A DNA stretch of 64,000 nucleotides from Micropruina sonneratiae (GTDB lineage Bacteria > Actinomycetota > Actinomycetes > Propionibacteriales > Propionibacteriaceae), in the NCBI RefSeq assembly GCF_025972045.1, contig NZ_JAPDHX010000002.1:248001-312000 (forward strand). Direction: 5' to 3'. The notes under the pieces are model-generated. The model was not told the DNA's origin and searched no databases. It worked only from the letters and a program-made list of their open reading frames with translations. The number at the start of each line of letters is the position of its first letter. The stretch's first letter is position 1. This document shows, one piece after another, positions 16,101 through 24,906 of this stretch. The position numbers and the translations under genes are program-made.

Positions 16101-17090
16101 ATGAAGCGCCTACTCAACGACGGTTACGACGCGGTGGAGGAGATGCTGGACGGCTACGTCAAGGCCCACGGCGACGTGGTGAAGCTGGCCGAGAACGAAC
16201 GCGTCGTCGTGCGCACCGAACTGAGCACCGAGCCGAAGGTGGGCATCATCTTCGGCGGTGGCAGCGGGCACGAGCCGCTGTTCCTGGGCTACGTCGGCGA
16301 GGGTGTCGCGGACGCCGCCGTGATCGGCAATGTGAACACCTCACCCGACCCGATGGCCTGCTACGACGCGGTCACCGCGGCCGATCAGGGCAAGGGCTGC
16401 CTGTTCCTGTACGGCAACTACCAGGGCGACGTGCTGAACTTCGACATGGGCGCCGAGATGGCCGCCGATGACGGCATCCGGGTCGAGACCGTGCTGATCA
16501 CCGACGACGTCTACTCGGCCAAGGACAAGGCCGACCGCCGGGGTGTGGCCGGCGACGTCATCGTGCTGATGGCCGCCTGCGCCGTGGCCAACACCGGCGC
16601 CGATCTGGACGCTGTGAAGGCCGCCGCCGAGAAGGCCAACGACAACACCTACTCGATGGGCGTGGCGCTGTCGTCGTCCACCCTGCCGGTCACGGGCGAA
16701 CCGATCTTCGAGATCGGCCCTGACGACATGGAGGTCGGCATGGGCATCCACGGCGAGCCCGGCATCGAACGCAAGAAGCTCGAGCCGGCCGACGCCGTGA
16801 TGGACGAGATCCTCGACATCGTGCTGCCCGACATGGACCTGAAGTCGGGCGAGGAGGTCGCGGTGATGATCAACGGCCTCGGCGGGCTGCCGCTGATGGA
16901 CCAGTACATCTGCTACCGCCGGGTCCACGACGTGCTCACCGACAAGGGCGTCACGATCGCCAAGTCGATGGTCGGCAACTACGCCACCAGCATGGACATG
17001 ATCGGCATGGGCGTCACCCTGGTGCGGCTCGACGACGAGCTCAAGGGCTGGCTGAACGCGCCGTTCAACGCTCCCTACCTGGTGCAGTGA
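16101..17090 (+). CDS. dhaK: Dihydroxyacetone kinase subunit DhaK
   Basis: 329 residues. Binds dihydroxyacetone covalently through a His hemiaminal; phosphoryl transfer comes from DhaL-ADP in the PTS-dependent enzyme. Visible: KVGIIFGGGSGHEPLFLGYV near residue 49, AVIGNVNTSPDPMACYDAV, and the active His in MGIHGEPGIERKK near residue 218. ATG 16101 is favoured by AGGAGAGGAA just upstream. Followed after 12 nt by dhaL. Confidence 0.92.
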   Translation: MKRLLNDGYDAVEEMLDGYVKAHGDVVKLAENERVVVRTELSTEPKVGIIFGGGSGHEPLFLGYVGEGVADAAVIGNVNTSPDPMACYDAVTAADQGKGCLFLYGNYQGDVLNFDMGAEMAADDGIRVETVLITDDVYSAKDKADRRGVAGDVIVLMAACAVANTGADLDAVKAAAEKANDNTYSMGVALSSSTLPVTGEPIFEIGPDDMEVGMGIHGEPGIERKKLEPADAVMDEILDIVLPDMDLKSGEEVAVMINGLGGLPLMDQYICYRRVHDVLTDKGVTIAKSMVGNYATSMDMIGMGVTLVRLDDELKGWLNAPFNAPYLVQ

Positions 17091-17102
17091 GGGCCGCCTC
17101 GG

Positions 17103-17735
17103 ATGGCTGACTTCGACCGCGACTACTTCATCGCAGTCTTTCGCCGGATGGCGGAGACCGCCGAGACCAACCGCGACGAGTGGACGAGACTCGACGGCGA
17201 CATCGGCGACGGCGACCACGGGATCAACATGAGCATCGGCTTCCGCGAGGTGGTCAAGCAGCTCGACGCGATCCCCGACGACACCGACATCGCCGGCACC
17301 TTCAAGCTGGTCGGCATGACCCTGCTGCGCAAGGTGGGCGGGGCGTCCGGCCCGCTGTACGGCAGCTTCTTCATGAAGGCCGGCGCCGAGGTGGCCGACC
17401 AGACCGAGGTGAGCTTCGACGACCTGCGGCGGATGCTCCGGGCCGGAGTCGATTCGATCCAGGCCCGCGGCAAGGCCCAGCTCGGCGACAAGACGATGCT
17501 GGACAGCTACCTGCCCGGCCTCGACGTGCTCGAAGCCGCGGACGCCGCCGACCCGGGCGCCGCGCTCACGGAGTTCGTCGCCCGGATGAAGCAGGGCTCC
17601 GACGACACCATCCCGCTGGTCGCCAAGAAGGGACGCGCGATGCGCCTGGGCGAGCGGTCGGTCGGCCACCGCGATCCCGGTTCGCAGAGTTCCTGGCAGC
17701 TGATGAACTGCTTCGTGGAGGAACTCGCGCGCTAG
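17103..17735 (+). CDS. dhaL: Dihydroxyacetone kinase subunit DhaL
   Basis: 210 residues. ADP-binding subunit that phosphorylates dihydroxyacetone held by DhaK. The Mg-ADP motif LDGDIGDGDHGINM is at residues 29-42, with KVGGASGPLYGSFF and the C-terminal AMRLGERSVGHRDPGSQSS nucleotide loop. As a separate DhaL subunit it should need the phosphotransferase DhaM, which is not adjacent. Ends 30 bp before the convergent lectin-like gene. Confidence 0.92.
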   Translation: MADFDRDYFIAVFRRMAETAETNRDEWTRLDGDIGDGDHGINMSIGFREVVKQLDAIPDDTDIAGTFKLVGMTLLRKVGGASGPLYGSFFMKAGAEVADQTEVSFDDLRRMLRAGVDSIQARGKAQLGDKTMLDSYLPGLDVLEAADAADPGAALTEFVARMKQGSDDTIPLVAKKGRAMRLGERSVGHRDPGSQSSWQLMNCFVEELAR

Positions 17736-17764
17736 CTGTATCCGAGAGGGGATGACCAACCGGC

Positions 17765-18919
17765 TCACACGCTGGCGCTCAGGTCTGTGTGCCTCCACTG
17801 GCCCTGGTACCAGAGTTGGTGCACGTGGTTGTCTGCGGCCACGTAGAACACCTGTTGCGGCTGCGGGGTGTTCAGTGCCACCAGGTCGCTGCCGGCCACC
17901 GGTGGCGGGGCGTTGGTGGTCACGGTCAGGTCGGTGCAGCGCCAGTGATCCTGGAACCACAGCTGGGTGACGTGGCCGGAGTCGGCCAGGTAGAAGAGCT
18001 GGGCCTGCGGGTCGCTCAGGCTCGCCAGGGGCGTCCCCTCACCTGCCGGGGGCGCTCCGGCGGCGGCGGTCAGGTCGACCAGTTTGGGCCCCGGTACCGC
18101 CACCCGGATCCAGATGTGGCCGTCGCCGCCGACCAGGAGCACCGCCCGGTAGCTCGCGGACAGCGCCGTGCCTGCCCGTGGGCGCATCGCCGGGGCGGTG
18201 GCGCTCAGATCGATGTGATGCCAGCCCTGCGGATCGCAGTACAGGCAGTGCAGATGAGCGTCGACGCCGAAGTAGTAGACGAACTGACCGGGTCCGCCTG
18301 CCGCGATCGCCGTCCCGGGAGCCGGCCCTGGCGCACCGGTCAACCCGCTCAGGTCGGTGTCCTGCCAGCCGTTCTGGTACCACAGACAGTGCAGGGCGCC
18401 ATCGGTGGCGGCGTAGTACAGCTGCCGCTGTGGGCTGGTCAGTGTCGCGAAACGGGAATCGCCGCGGCACCCGGGCGCCTTCGCCGCCGCGGTGAGATCG
18501 GTGCAGTGCACCACGCCTTGCTCGCGCCACAGCTGGATGATCGCTCCGTCGGCGCTACGGTACAGATGCTGGTCGCCGGACCAGCCCGCCACCGCCGTGA
18601 CTGGGTCCTCCGCAGGGGCGGGGAAGGAAGCGTCGGCGCTCAGGTCGGTCAGCGTCCAGCCGTTCGAGTAGCGCAACAGCATCAGGCCCCCGTCGCTGTC
18701 GCTGAGGTGGGCGACCTGCTGTGGGCCGCCCATGGCGAGCAGCGGCGCCGGAAACGCCGTGCGGGGCTGATTCACGTTCATGATCCAGGCCATCAGGTAC
18801 TGGGCGGTCGCGGTCACCGCCTCGGACAGGATCTGGCCCATTGCGGGGCGGGAGAGCTTCGACAGGTCCCACACCGGCCTCAGCGACCACGGCATCCACG
18901 GATTGATCGCGATCGCCAC
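17765..18919 (-). CDS. Seven-repeat lectin-like beta-propeller protein
   Basis: 384 residues from GTG 18919; the frame extends to GTG 19036 but that stretch is Arg/Ser-rich and looks non-coding. After an N-terminal region (INPWMPWSLRPVW...), seven repeats of about 50 residues follow, each with a core like LYYAATDGALHCLWYQNGW then a TDLS/TDLT strand. The pattern recalls fungal fucose-binding and similar sugar-binding propellers. No signal peptide or anchor is visible. Function unknown; carbohydrate binding is inferred from the repeat chemistry (paired Trp, Asp, His). Confidence 0.65.
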   Translation of the reverse strand: MAIAINPWMPWSLRPVWDLSKLSRPAMGQILSEAVTATAQYLMAWIMNVNQPRTAFPAPLLAMGGPQQVAHLSDSDGGLMLLRYSNGWTLTDLSADASFPAPAEDPVTAVAGWSGDQHLYRSADGAIIQLWREQGVVHCTDLTAAAKAPGCRGDSRFATLTSPQRQLYYAATDGALHCLWYQNGWQDTDLSGLTGAPGPAPGTAIAAGGPGQFVYYFGVDAHLHCLYCDPQGWHHIDLSATAPAMRPRAGTALSASYRAVLLVGGDGHIWIRVAVPGPKLVDLTAAAGAPPAGEGTPLASLSDPQAQLFYLADSGHVTQLWFQDHWRCTDLTVTTNAPPPVAGSDLVALNTPQPQQVFYVAADNHVHQLWYQGQWRHTDLSASV

Positions 18920-19247
18920 GTCACGCCGGTAGTGCGGCTTCGACCGGGTAACGGAGAGGACCGATGGGGACGGCCCGGCCGAGCGGCATCGCCGCACGAC
19001 CGGGCCGTTGCTGCTCCGTGCAGCGGCGCGGCTCACGACACGCCGCCGGCTACGGGCCTCCCCCCGGCCGAGCCGGACTTCCGGGACCGGCTCGACTTCG
19101 ACGCTACGGTGCCGCGGTCCGGGCGTCGTTGCCCGCGAGCACGCTCGGTGTGTCGCGAGCGCTACACAGCCGGGCGGCGTCGCGAGACCGTCGTGGCGAT
19201 CGGCCTGGTCGCACGCACGTGATCCGGGGCGAGGCTCGACCGCTGCC
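18920..19247. other. Intergenic region between two reverse-strand genes
   Basis: About 330 bp with no supported gene. It may contain the promoter of the lectin-like gene. Open frames here are Arg/Pro-rich shadows. Confidence 0.4.
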
Positions 19248-19928
19248 TCAGATGTTGCCGCTGAGCCGCCACTGGGCCGAGTCGCCGGTGCTGTTCATGT
19301 AGCGGACGCCGGAGAGTTGCGACCCGTTCGGCACGTCGAACACGATCCAGCCCTTGGCGCACTGGCCGGGTTTGTACAGCCGGCCGTTGCCGTTGGGGTA
19401 GACCGGCGCCGGCTCGTTGGTGCCCTTGACCGTGCTGGCCGGGTACTCCTCGGAGTCGGGGCCCAGCAGCACCCAGGTGTCCCAGGTGAGTTCGATGCCG
19501 GCTTGAGCGTTGGTGTTGCACGTCTTCGCCATCACCAGCACCTGGCTGTTGCGATGCCCCGACACCTTGGCGCGCTTGCTGTCCAGCACGGTGATGGTGA
19601 CCTCGCCGGACAGGTCGAGCACCTCGCCGGGGGAGCGGAACTCCCCGGCCGAACCGGACGTCGAAGCGCTGGGCGACACCGAATCGGTCGGCTGCATCGA
19701 GCCGCTGGCCGAGGGCGACCCGGAGTCGCTCGGGTAGCCGCTGGCGCCGTCGGTCGCGCTCGGCGTCGGGCTGGCCTCGCCGCTCTCGTCGGAACTGGCC
19801 GTGGGCGAGGTGCTGGTTTCGCTGCTGGGCGAGGTACTGGACGCCGGGGTCGAGGCCGGCGTCCCACCGATCGTGCAGCCGGTCAGCAGCAGCGCCGCCA
19901 GCGTCAGTGCGGGGATCACGCGCTTCAT
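19248..19928 (-). CDS. Secreted lipoprotein with Ser/Thr linker and DUF4352-like domain
   Basis: 226 residues. Lipoprotein signal with lipobox LLTGC (Cys near residue 18). Residues about 20-95 are a low-complexity Ser/Thr/Pro/Gly wall-spanning linker. The C-terminal domain of about 125 residues contains GEVTITVLDSKRAKV and PGQCAKGWIVFDVPNGSQL, resembling DUF4352 (telomeric-repeat-factor-like) immunoglobulin-type domains of Gram-positive lipoproteins. Role unknown; surface location is the safe inference. Confidence 0.75.
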   Translation of the reverse strand: MKRVIPALTLAALLLTGCTIGGTPASTPASSTSPSSETSTSPTASSDESGEASPTPSATDGASGYPSDSGSPSASGSMQPTDSVSPSASTSGSAGEFRSPGEVLDLSGEVTITVLDSKRAKVSGHRNSQVLVMAKTCNTNAQAGIELTWDTWVLLGPDSEEYPASTVKGTNEPAPVYPNGNGRLYKPGQCAKGWIVFDVPNGSQLSGVRYMNSTGDSAQWRLSGNI

Positions 19929-20061
19929 GGCCAGACCCTACGGCGCCGCAGGTTCCGGCGGAACCCCGGGGCGGGTGGGGCCGCGGCAGGGGCTCGGCCG
20001 TGGATCGCCCGCGCCGGCCCCGCTTGGCGGCTCGGTCGCAGCTGTGGCGTCCAGGTCGGCG

Positions 20062-20529
20062 TCAGCCCAGGGCGCTCTTGACCAGCGCCGCCGCCGTCCG
20101 GCCGTCGCCACGTCCGGCGATGCGCGGGGTGACGCCCTTCATGACCTGGCCCATCTGCCGCATGGTGGGCTTCTCGCCGAGAGCCGACGCCACCGCGGCG
20201 ACCTCCTCCTCCACGATCGCGGCGATCTCGGCCTCGGTGAGCGGCTGGGGCAGGAACTCGGCCAGGATGCCCGCCTCGGCCAGCTCCTTCTCGGCCAGTT
20301 CGGGGCGGTGTCCGTCGGTGTAGGCCTGGGCGGAGTCCTTGCGCTTGGAGACCTCGCGGGCCAGCACCTGCTGCTCCTCGCCCTCGCTGAGCTCGCGCGC
20401 CGCCTTGCCGGCCACCTCCTCGTTGGCGATGGCGGCCAGCGCCATCCGCACCGTCGACTTGCGCGCCTCGTCGTGGGCCTTCATCGCCGCCACCAACTCG
20501 GTCTTCAGGCGGTCCTTGATCGCTGCCAT
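20062..20529 (-). CDS. GatB/YqeY domain-containing protein
   Basis: 155 residues, the normal YqeY length. MAAIKDRLKTELVAAMKAHD at the start, ISxRKDS-type segment (EVSKRKDSAQAYTDGHRPEL), ILAEFLPQPLTEAEI and the C-terminal MGQVMKGVTPRIAGRGDGR. The domain is shared with the tail of GatB, the amidotransferase acting on misacylated tRNA, but free YqeY function is unproven. A shorter divergent relative lies at 32246. Confidence 0.88.
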   Translation of the reverse strand: MAAIKDRLKTELVAAMKAHDEARKSTVRMALAAIANEEVAGKAARELSEGEEQQVLAREVSKRKDSAQAYTDGHRPELAEKELAEAGILAEFLPQPLTEAEIAAIVEEEVAAVASALGEKPTMRQMGQVMKGVTPRIAGRGDGRTAAALVKSALG

Positions 20530-20602
20530 GGGTGATCGTGTCCTTTCGTAACGGTTCATTGTCTCACCCACCGCCGACGGCCCCGCGCCTACACTTCCCG
20601 CG

Positions 20603-21166
20603 ATGACCACACGCCTGTTCGCCGCCGTCGTTCTGCCCGCCTCCGTGCTCGACGCGCTGGACGCCTTCGTCGAGCCACGCCGCGACGCCGACCCCGACCT
20701 GCGCTGGACGCCGCGCGACAACTGGCACCTGACGCTGGCGTTCTTCGGCGACGTCGCCGACGAGCGTGTCGAGCCGTTGCAGGAGGCCCTCGACGGCGTC
20801 CGGCTGGAGACCTTCCGGCTCACCCTGGACGGGTCCGGCGCCTTCCCCGACCCGGCGGCAGCCCGCGTCCTGTTCCACGCCGTCACCGACGGTGCGAGCG
20901 AACTGAGCAGGCTGGCCCGCCGGGTGCGGACGGCGGCCGATCGCGTGGGGGTGCCCTCCGACAACGCCAAGCACCGCCCCCACCTGACCCTGGCCCGGCG
21001 CCGTCGTCCGGGCCAACTGACCCGCTGGCTGCGCATCGTGGAGAGCTTCCCGGCCCAGGACTTCGACGTCTCCGGCTTCGCCCTGCTGGCCTCCGACCTG
21101 CGACCGGCCAGCCCGGTCCACCGGGTCGTCCACACCGTCCCCGCCCGCCCCCTGCCGCTCGCCTGA
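20603..21166 (+). CDS. thpR: RNA 2',3'-cyclic phosphodiesterase (2H family)
   Basis: 187 residues. Two HxTx motifs of the 2H phosphoesterase fold, HLTL in NWHLTLAFFGDV (near residue 43) and HLTL in HRPHLTLARRRR (near residue 132), with the spacing expected for ThpR/LigT. The family hydrolyses RNA 2',3'-cyclic phosphate ends. Divergent from the YqeY gene across about 73 bp. Start ATG 20603 directly precedes the first strand TRLFAAVVLP. Confidence 0.88.
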   Translation: MTTRLFAAVVLPASVLDALDAFVEPRRDADPDLRWTPRDNWHLTLAFFGDVADERVEPLQEALDGVRLETFRLTLDGSGAFPDPAAARVLFHAVTDGASELSRLARRVRTAADRVGVPSDNAKHRPHLTLARRRRPGQLTRWLRIVESFPAQDFDVSGFALLASDLRPASPVHRVVHTVPARPLPLA

Positions 21167-21259
21167 CGATTCGCCGAGCGTCCGGAGTGCGGGTGCTCAC
21201 CGACCACCGCAACGCCGTCGCTAGGCTGGCCGGGTTGTCCAACGAGGGGTGAGCCACCG

Positions 21260-22540
21260 ATGACCTACCAGCCCGAAACGCTGGCCGTCCACGCCGGCCA
21301 GGAGGACGCCGATCCGGCGACCAATGCCCGCGCCGTGCCGATCTACCAGACCACGTCGTACGTGTTCGACGACACCCAGCACGCGGCGGACCTGTTCGCG
21401 CTGAAGGTGCCCGGCAACATCTACACCCGCATCATGAACCCGACCCAAAACGTCTTCGAGGCCCGGATGACGGCGCTCGAGGGCGGCGTCGGCGCGCTCG
21501 CCACCAGCTCGGGAGCGGCGGCGATCACCTACGCGGTGCTCAACCTGACCTACGCCGGCGACAACATCGTCGCGCTGTCCACCCTGTACGGCGGCACCTA
21601 CGCCTTGTTCGCCCACACCCTGCCGCAGTTCGGCATCGAGGTGCGCTTCGTCGACCCGGAGAAGCCCGACGAACTCGCGCAGCACGTCGACGACAAGACC
21701 AAACTGGTGTTCGGCGAGACCGTCGGCAACCCGCTGGTCAACGTGGTCGACCTGGACGCCTGGTCGGCCGCCGCGCACAGCCTCGGCCTGCCGTTCATCG
21801 TCGACAACACCGTCCCCACCCCGTACCTGTGCCGGGTCTTCGACCACGGCGTCGACGTCGCGGTGCACTCGGCGACCAAGTACATCGGCGGTCACGGCAC
21901 CTCGGTCGGCGGCATCATCGTCGATTCCGGCACCTTCGACTGGACGGCACACGCCGACCGGTTCCCGGGCCTCACTCAGCCCGACCACGCCTATCACGAG
22001 GTGGTCTGGACCGAGGCGGTCGGCAACCTGGCCTACATCATCCGGGCCCGCACCGTGCTGCTGCGCAACACCGGGGCCGCGGTGACGCCGATGAACTCCT
22101 GGCTCTTCCTGCAGGGACTGGAGACACTGCACCTGCGGATGGAGCGGCACAGCAGCAACGCCCTGGAGGTGGCCCGCTACCTGGAGCAGCATCCGGCGGT
22201 GGCCTGGGTGAACTATCCGGGGCTGGAGTCCTCCCAGTGGCACGAGGCGGCGCAGCGCATCCTGCCCAAGGGTGCCGCCGGCATCGTGTCGTTCGGCCTG
22301 AAGGCGGGTCGCGAGGGCGGTTCGAAGCTGGTCGAGTCGTTGCAGTTGTTCAGCCACCTGGCCAACATCGGCGACGCCAAGTCGCTGGTCATCCACAACG
22401 CCTCGACCACCCACAGCCAGCTGACCGAGGACGAATTGAAGGCGGCCGGGGTGGCTCCCGAGATGGTCCGGCTCAGTGTCGGCATCGAGAACGTCGCCGA
22501 CCTGATCGCCGACCTGGACCAGGCGCTGGCCCAGTTCTGA
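21260..22540 (+). CDS. metY: O-acetylhomoserine sulfhydrylase (aminocarboxypropyltransferase)
   Basis: 426 residues. PLP enzyme making homocysteine from O-acetylhomoserine and sulfide. N-terminal ETLAVHAGQEDADPATNARA and PIYQTTSYVFDD are diagnostic of MetY; the PLP Lys lies in VHSATKYIGGHGTSVGG, and the C-terminus has HNASTTHSQLTEDEL and VRLSVGIEN. Preceded by GAGGGGTGAGC. It is followed 18 bp later by metX, whose product is its substrate. Confidence 0.93.
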   Translation: MTYQPETLAVHAGQEDADPATNARAVPIYQTTSYVFDDTQHAADLFALKVPGNIYTRIMNPTQNVFEARMTALEGGVGALATSSGAAAITYAVLNLTYAGDNIVALSTLYGGTYALFAHTLPQFGIEVRFVDPEKPDELAQHVDDKTKLVFGETVGNPLVNVVDLDAWSAAAHSLGLPFIVDNTVPTPYLCRVFDHGVDVAVHSATKYIGGHGTSVGGIIVDSGTFDWTAHADRFPGLTQPDHAYHEVVWTEAVGNLAYIIRARTVLLRNTGAAVTPMNSWLFLQGLETLHLRMERHSSNALEVARYLEQHPAVAWVNYPGLESSQWHEAAQRILPKGAAGIVSFGLKAGREGGSKLVESLQLFSHLANIGDAKSLVIHNASTTHSQLTEDELKAAGVAPEMVRLSVGIENVADLIADLDQALAQF

Positions 22541-22558
22541 CCCGGACGCCGCACCCGC

Positions 22559-23695
22559 ATGGCTGACACCACCCCGCTTGGCCTGGTCGAGACCCAGGTC
22601 GCGCGCCTGTTCACCGCGGACGACCCGCTGCGGCTGACCGGCGGCGCGACGCTGGGCCCGGTCGACGTGGCCTACGAGACCTACGGCACCTTGTCGCCCG
22701 ACCGGGACAACGCCGTATTCATCTGCCACGCGCTGACCGGGGACGCCCACGCCGCCGGCTTCCACGAGGGCGCGAAGCGACCGGGCTGGTGGGACAACCT
22801 GATCGGGCCGGGGCGTCCGCTCGACACCGACCGGTTCTTTGTGATCTGCGCGAACCTGATCGGGGGCTGCCAGGGCAGCACCGGGCCGTCGTCGATCGAC
22901 CCGGCCACCGGACGGGCCTACGGGCTCGACTTCCCGTTGCTCGACATGGCCGACTTCGTCGCCGTGCACCGCGCGCTGCTCGCCCATCTCGGCATCGACC
23001 GGTTGTTGGCAGCGCTGGGCGGGTCGCTGGGCGGCATGCAGGTGCTGGAGTGGGCGCTACGATACCCCGAGCAGCTGACCAGCGCGGCGGTGGTGGCGGC
23101 GTCGTCGCGGCTGACCGCGCAGAACATCGCCTTCTCGGCGGTGGCCAGGCGGGCCATCATGGACGACCCGGATTTCCGCGACGGACGCTACCTCGAGGCG
23201 GGCGTGGTGCCTCGGCTCGGGCTGCGGACCGCGCGGATGATGGCACACATCACCTACCTGTCCGAGGACGCCTTCAGCGAGAAGTTCGGCCGCACGCCGC
23301 ACCCGGACCGGGACAAGCCCGGTTTCGGCATCGATTTCGCGGTGGAGAGCTACCTGGATCACCAGGGCAGGGTGTTCCTGGAGCGCTTCGACGCCCTGTC
23401 GTACCTGTACCTGTCACGGGTGATGGACTACTTCGACCCGTTCAGCAGGCCGGACGCCGTGGCCGGCATCGCGGCGGACCCGGTGCGCTTCCTGGTGATG
23501 TCGTTCGACACCGACTGGCGGTTCAGCACCGACCATTCGCGGCGCATCGTCAAACACCTGGAGCACGCGCGACAGCCGGTCAGCTTCCGCGACATTCCGT
23601 CGCATTGGGGGCACGACTCGTTCCTGTTGCCCGTACCGCGCTACCACGACACGCTGCGCGCCTGGTTCGACCGGGCCTTGCGGGAGGGGCTGTGA
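22559..23695 (+). CDS. metX: Homoserine O-acetyltransferase
   Basis: 378 residues, alpha/beta hydrolase fold. Acetylates homoserine with acetyl-CoA. Nucleophile Ser in AALGGSLGGMQVLEW, catalytic Asp in MSFDTDWRFSTDHSR and His in IPSHWGHDSFLLP. ALTGDAHAAG and FFVICANLIGGCQGSTGP are family landmarks. The residue set fits the acetyl rather than succinyl branch by overall similarity, not by experiment. Middle gene of metY-metX-metW. Confidence 0.92.
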   Translation: MADTTPLGLVETQVARLFTADDPLRLTGGATLGPVDVAYETYGTLSPDRDNAVFICHALTGDAHAAGFHEGAKRPGWWDNLIGPGRPLDTDRFFVICANLIGGCQGSTGPSSIDPATGRAYGLDFPLLDMADFVAVHRALLAHLGIDRLLAALGGSLGGMQVLEWALRYPEQLTSAAVVAASSRLTAQNIAFSAVARRAIMDDPDFRDGRYLEAGVVPRLGLRTARMMAHITYLSEDAFSEKFGRTPHPDRDKPGFGIDFAVESYLDHQGRVFLERFDALSYLYLSRVMDYFDPFSRPDAVAGIAADPVRFLVMSFDTDWRFSTDHSRRIVKHLEHARQPVSFRDIPSHWGHDSFLLPVPRYHDTLRAWFDRALREGL

Positions 23696-23717
23696 TGAGC
23701 GGCGTTGCACCACCTGC

Positions 23718-23741
23718 CACCCCGGCGAACGCCGGGATCTC
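23718..23741. repeat. REP-like palindrome in the metX-metW gap
   Basis: CACCCCGGCGAACGCCGGGA followed by TCTC; the same unit as at 54026 (CCCGGCGAACGCCGGGATCTC identical). It lies between two genes that should be co-transcribed and may tune metW expression. Confidence 0.65.
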
Positions 23742-23774
23742 TTCACGCACCCGCGCGGCGGGGGAGCCGGTCCG

Positions 23775-24368
23775 GTGAGCCTGCGTCCCGACCTCGCCCT
23801 GATCGCCCACCTGGTGCCCAACGACACCCGGGTGCTCGACCTAGGCTGCGGCGACGGCACCCTGCTGGCGCACCTGATCGCCGAGCACGGCTGCGCCGGC
23901 ACCGGGGTCGAGATCGATCCCCAGAAGGTGTTGGCCGCGGTCGCGGCCGGCGTGCCGGTGATGGAGCTCGACCTGGATTCCGACCTGGAGCTGTTCGCGT
24001 CGGAGTCCTACGAGACGGTGGTGCTGTCGCGGACGGTGCAGACGCTGTTGCGGCCCAAGGTCGTGCTGCGCGAGATGGCGCGGATCAGCGGGCGGCTGAT
24101 CGTGTCGGTGCCGAACTTCGGCCTGCTGCAGCACCGGCTGAGGCTGCTGCGCGGCCGGATGCCGATGTCGAAGGAGCTGCCGCACTACTGGTACGAGACT
24201 CCGAACCTCCGGTTCACCACCCTCGTCGAGGTCGAGCAGCTGTTCGCCGAGCTCGGCCTGGTGATCGACCAGCGGATCAACCTGTCGCTGGCCGGCGAAC
24301 CCCTCGGCAAGCGCTTCCGGGCCGCGAACCTGCGCGCGGGGGCCGCGGTGTACGTGCTCAGCCGCTGA
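23775..24368 (+). CDS. metW: Methionine biosynthesis protein MetW (methyltransferase fold)
   Basis: 197 residues from GTG 23775. SAM-binding motif VLDLGCGDGTLLAHL at residues 20-34, then GVEIDPQKVLAAVAAGVPVM and the MetW signature ETVVLSRTVQTLLRPKVVLR and FGLLQHRLRLLRGRMP. In other bacteria MetW works with MetX in homoserine acylation and methionine synthesis. The 79-bp gap to metX holds a palindromic repeat. Confidence 0.9.
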   Translation: MSLRPDLALIAHLVPNDTRVLDLGCGDGTLLAHLIAEHGCAGTGVEIDPQKVLAAVAAGVPVMELDLDSDLELFASESYETVVLSRTVQTLLRPKVVLREMARISGRLIVSVPNFGLLQHRLRLLRGRMPMSKELPHYWYETPNLRFTTLVEVEQLFAELGLVIDQRINLSLAGEPLGKRFRAANLRAGAAVYVLSR

Positions 24369-24427
24369 CCGCCGCCCCGAGCTGCGACGCCACTCGTCAC
24401 CGGGGGTCTCCGACCAACTGCGGGGAA

Positions 24428-24456
24428 GGGATCCCGGCGTTCGCCGGGAGGACGGG
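24428..24456. repeat. REP-like palindrome after metW
   Basis: GGATCCCGGCGTTCGCCGGG and flanks, the reverse of the unit at 23718, between the convergent metW and HNH genes. It may serve as a bidirectional 3'-end hairpin. Confidence 0.6.
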
Positions 24457-24465
24457 CGCCGGCCG

Positions 24466-24906
24466 TCAGGCCACCATCAACTGCGACCTCGTCGGCGCGT
24501 ACGCCTTGAGTCGCAGCGGCATGCCGGCCTCGACCGGCGTCCGGTTCGCCTTGCGCGCATTGCAGACGTGACAAGCGGCGACGGTGTTCGTCCAGGTGTT
24601 GTTGCCGCCGCGCGAGATCGGCATGATGTGGTCGACCGTCGCGGCCCGTTCGCCGCAGTAGCCGCACGTGTGGGCGTCCCGCTTCAGCACTCCACGCTTG
24701 GTCCAGCCCGGCGTCCGGCTGTACAGGAACGTGGTCTTGACGTAGCGGACCAGCCGCAGCACCTCCGGCTGCGGAAAGGGTCCGAACAACAGGTCGGGGT
24801 GGGCGCTTTCGACCACGGCGACCTTGCGCAGCAGCATGCCGACCGCATGCTGCAACGACACCGTGTGCAGGGCTGTGTTGTCGGTGTTCAGGACGAGGAC
24901 GGCCAT
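24466..24906 (-). CDS. HNH endonuclease family protein
   Basis: 146 residues. The zinc-finger HNH core is at residues 80-125: CGYCGERAATVDHIMPISRG, then NNTWTNTVAACHVCNARKAN, giving two CxxC pairs and the DH catalytic pair. The N-terminus (VLVLNTDNTALHTVSLQHAV) is typical of a widespread actinobacterial group, often involved in DNA repair or of unknown role. Its ATG immediately follows the TGA of a 53-residue leader ORF (TGA-ATG), whose last codons supply the AGAAGGAG ribosome site. Confidence 0.88.
   Translation of the reverse strand: MAVLVLNTDNTALHTVSLQHAVGMLLRKVAVVESAHPDLLFGPFPQPEVLRLVRYVKTTFLYSRTPGWTKRGVLKRDAHTCGYCGERAATVDHIMPISRGGNNTWTNTVAACHVCNARKANRTPVEAGMPLRLKAYAPTRSQLMVA

Noticed and set aside
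21167-21259. SAM riboswitch upstream of metY
   Set aside because: The leader is only about 90 nt and no conserved SAM-I, SAM-II or SAM-IV core could be matched by eye.
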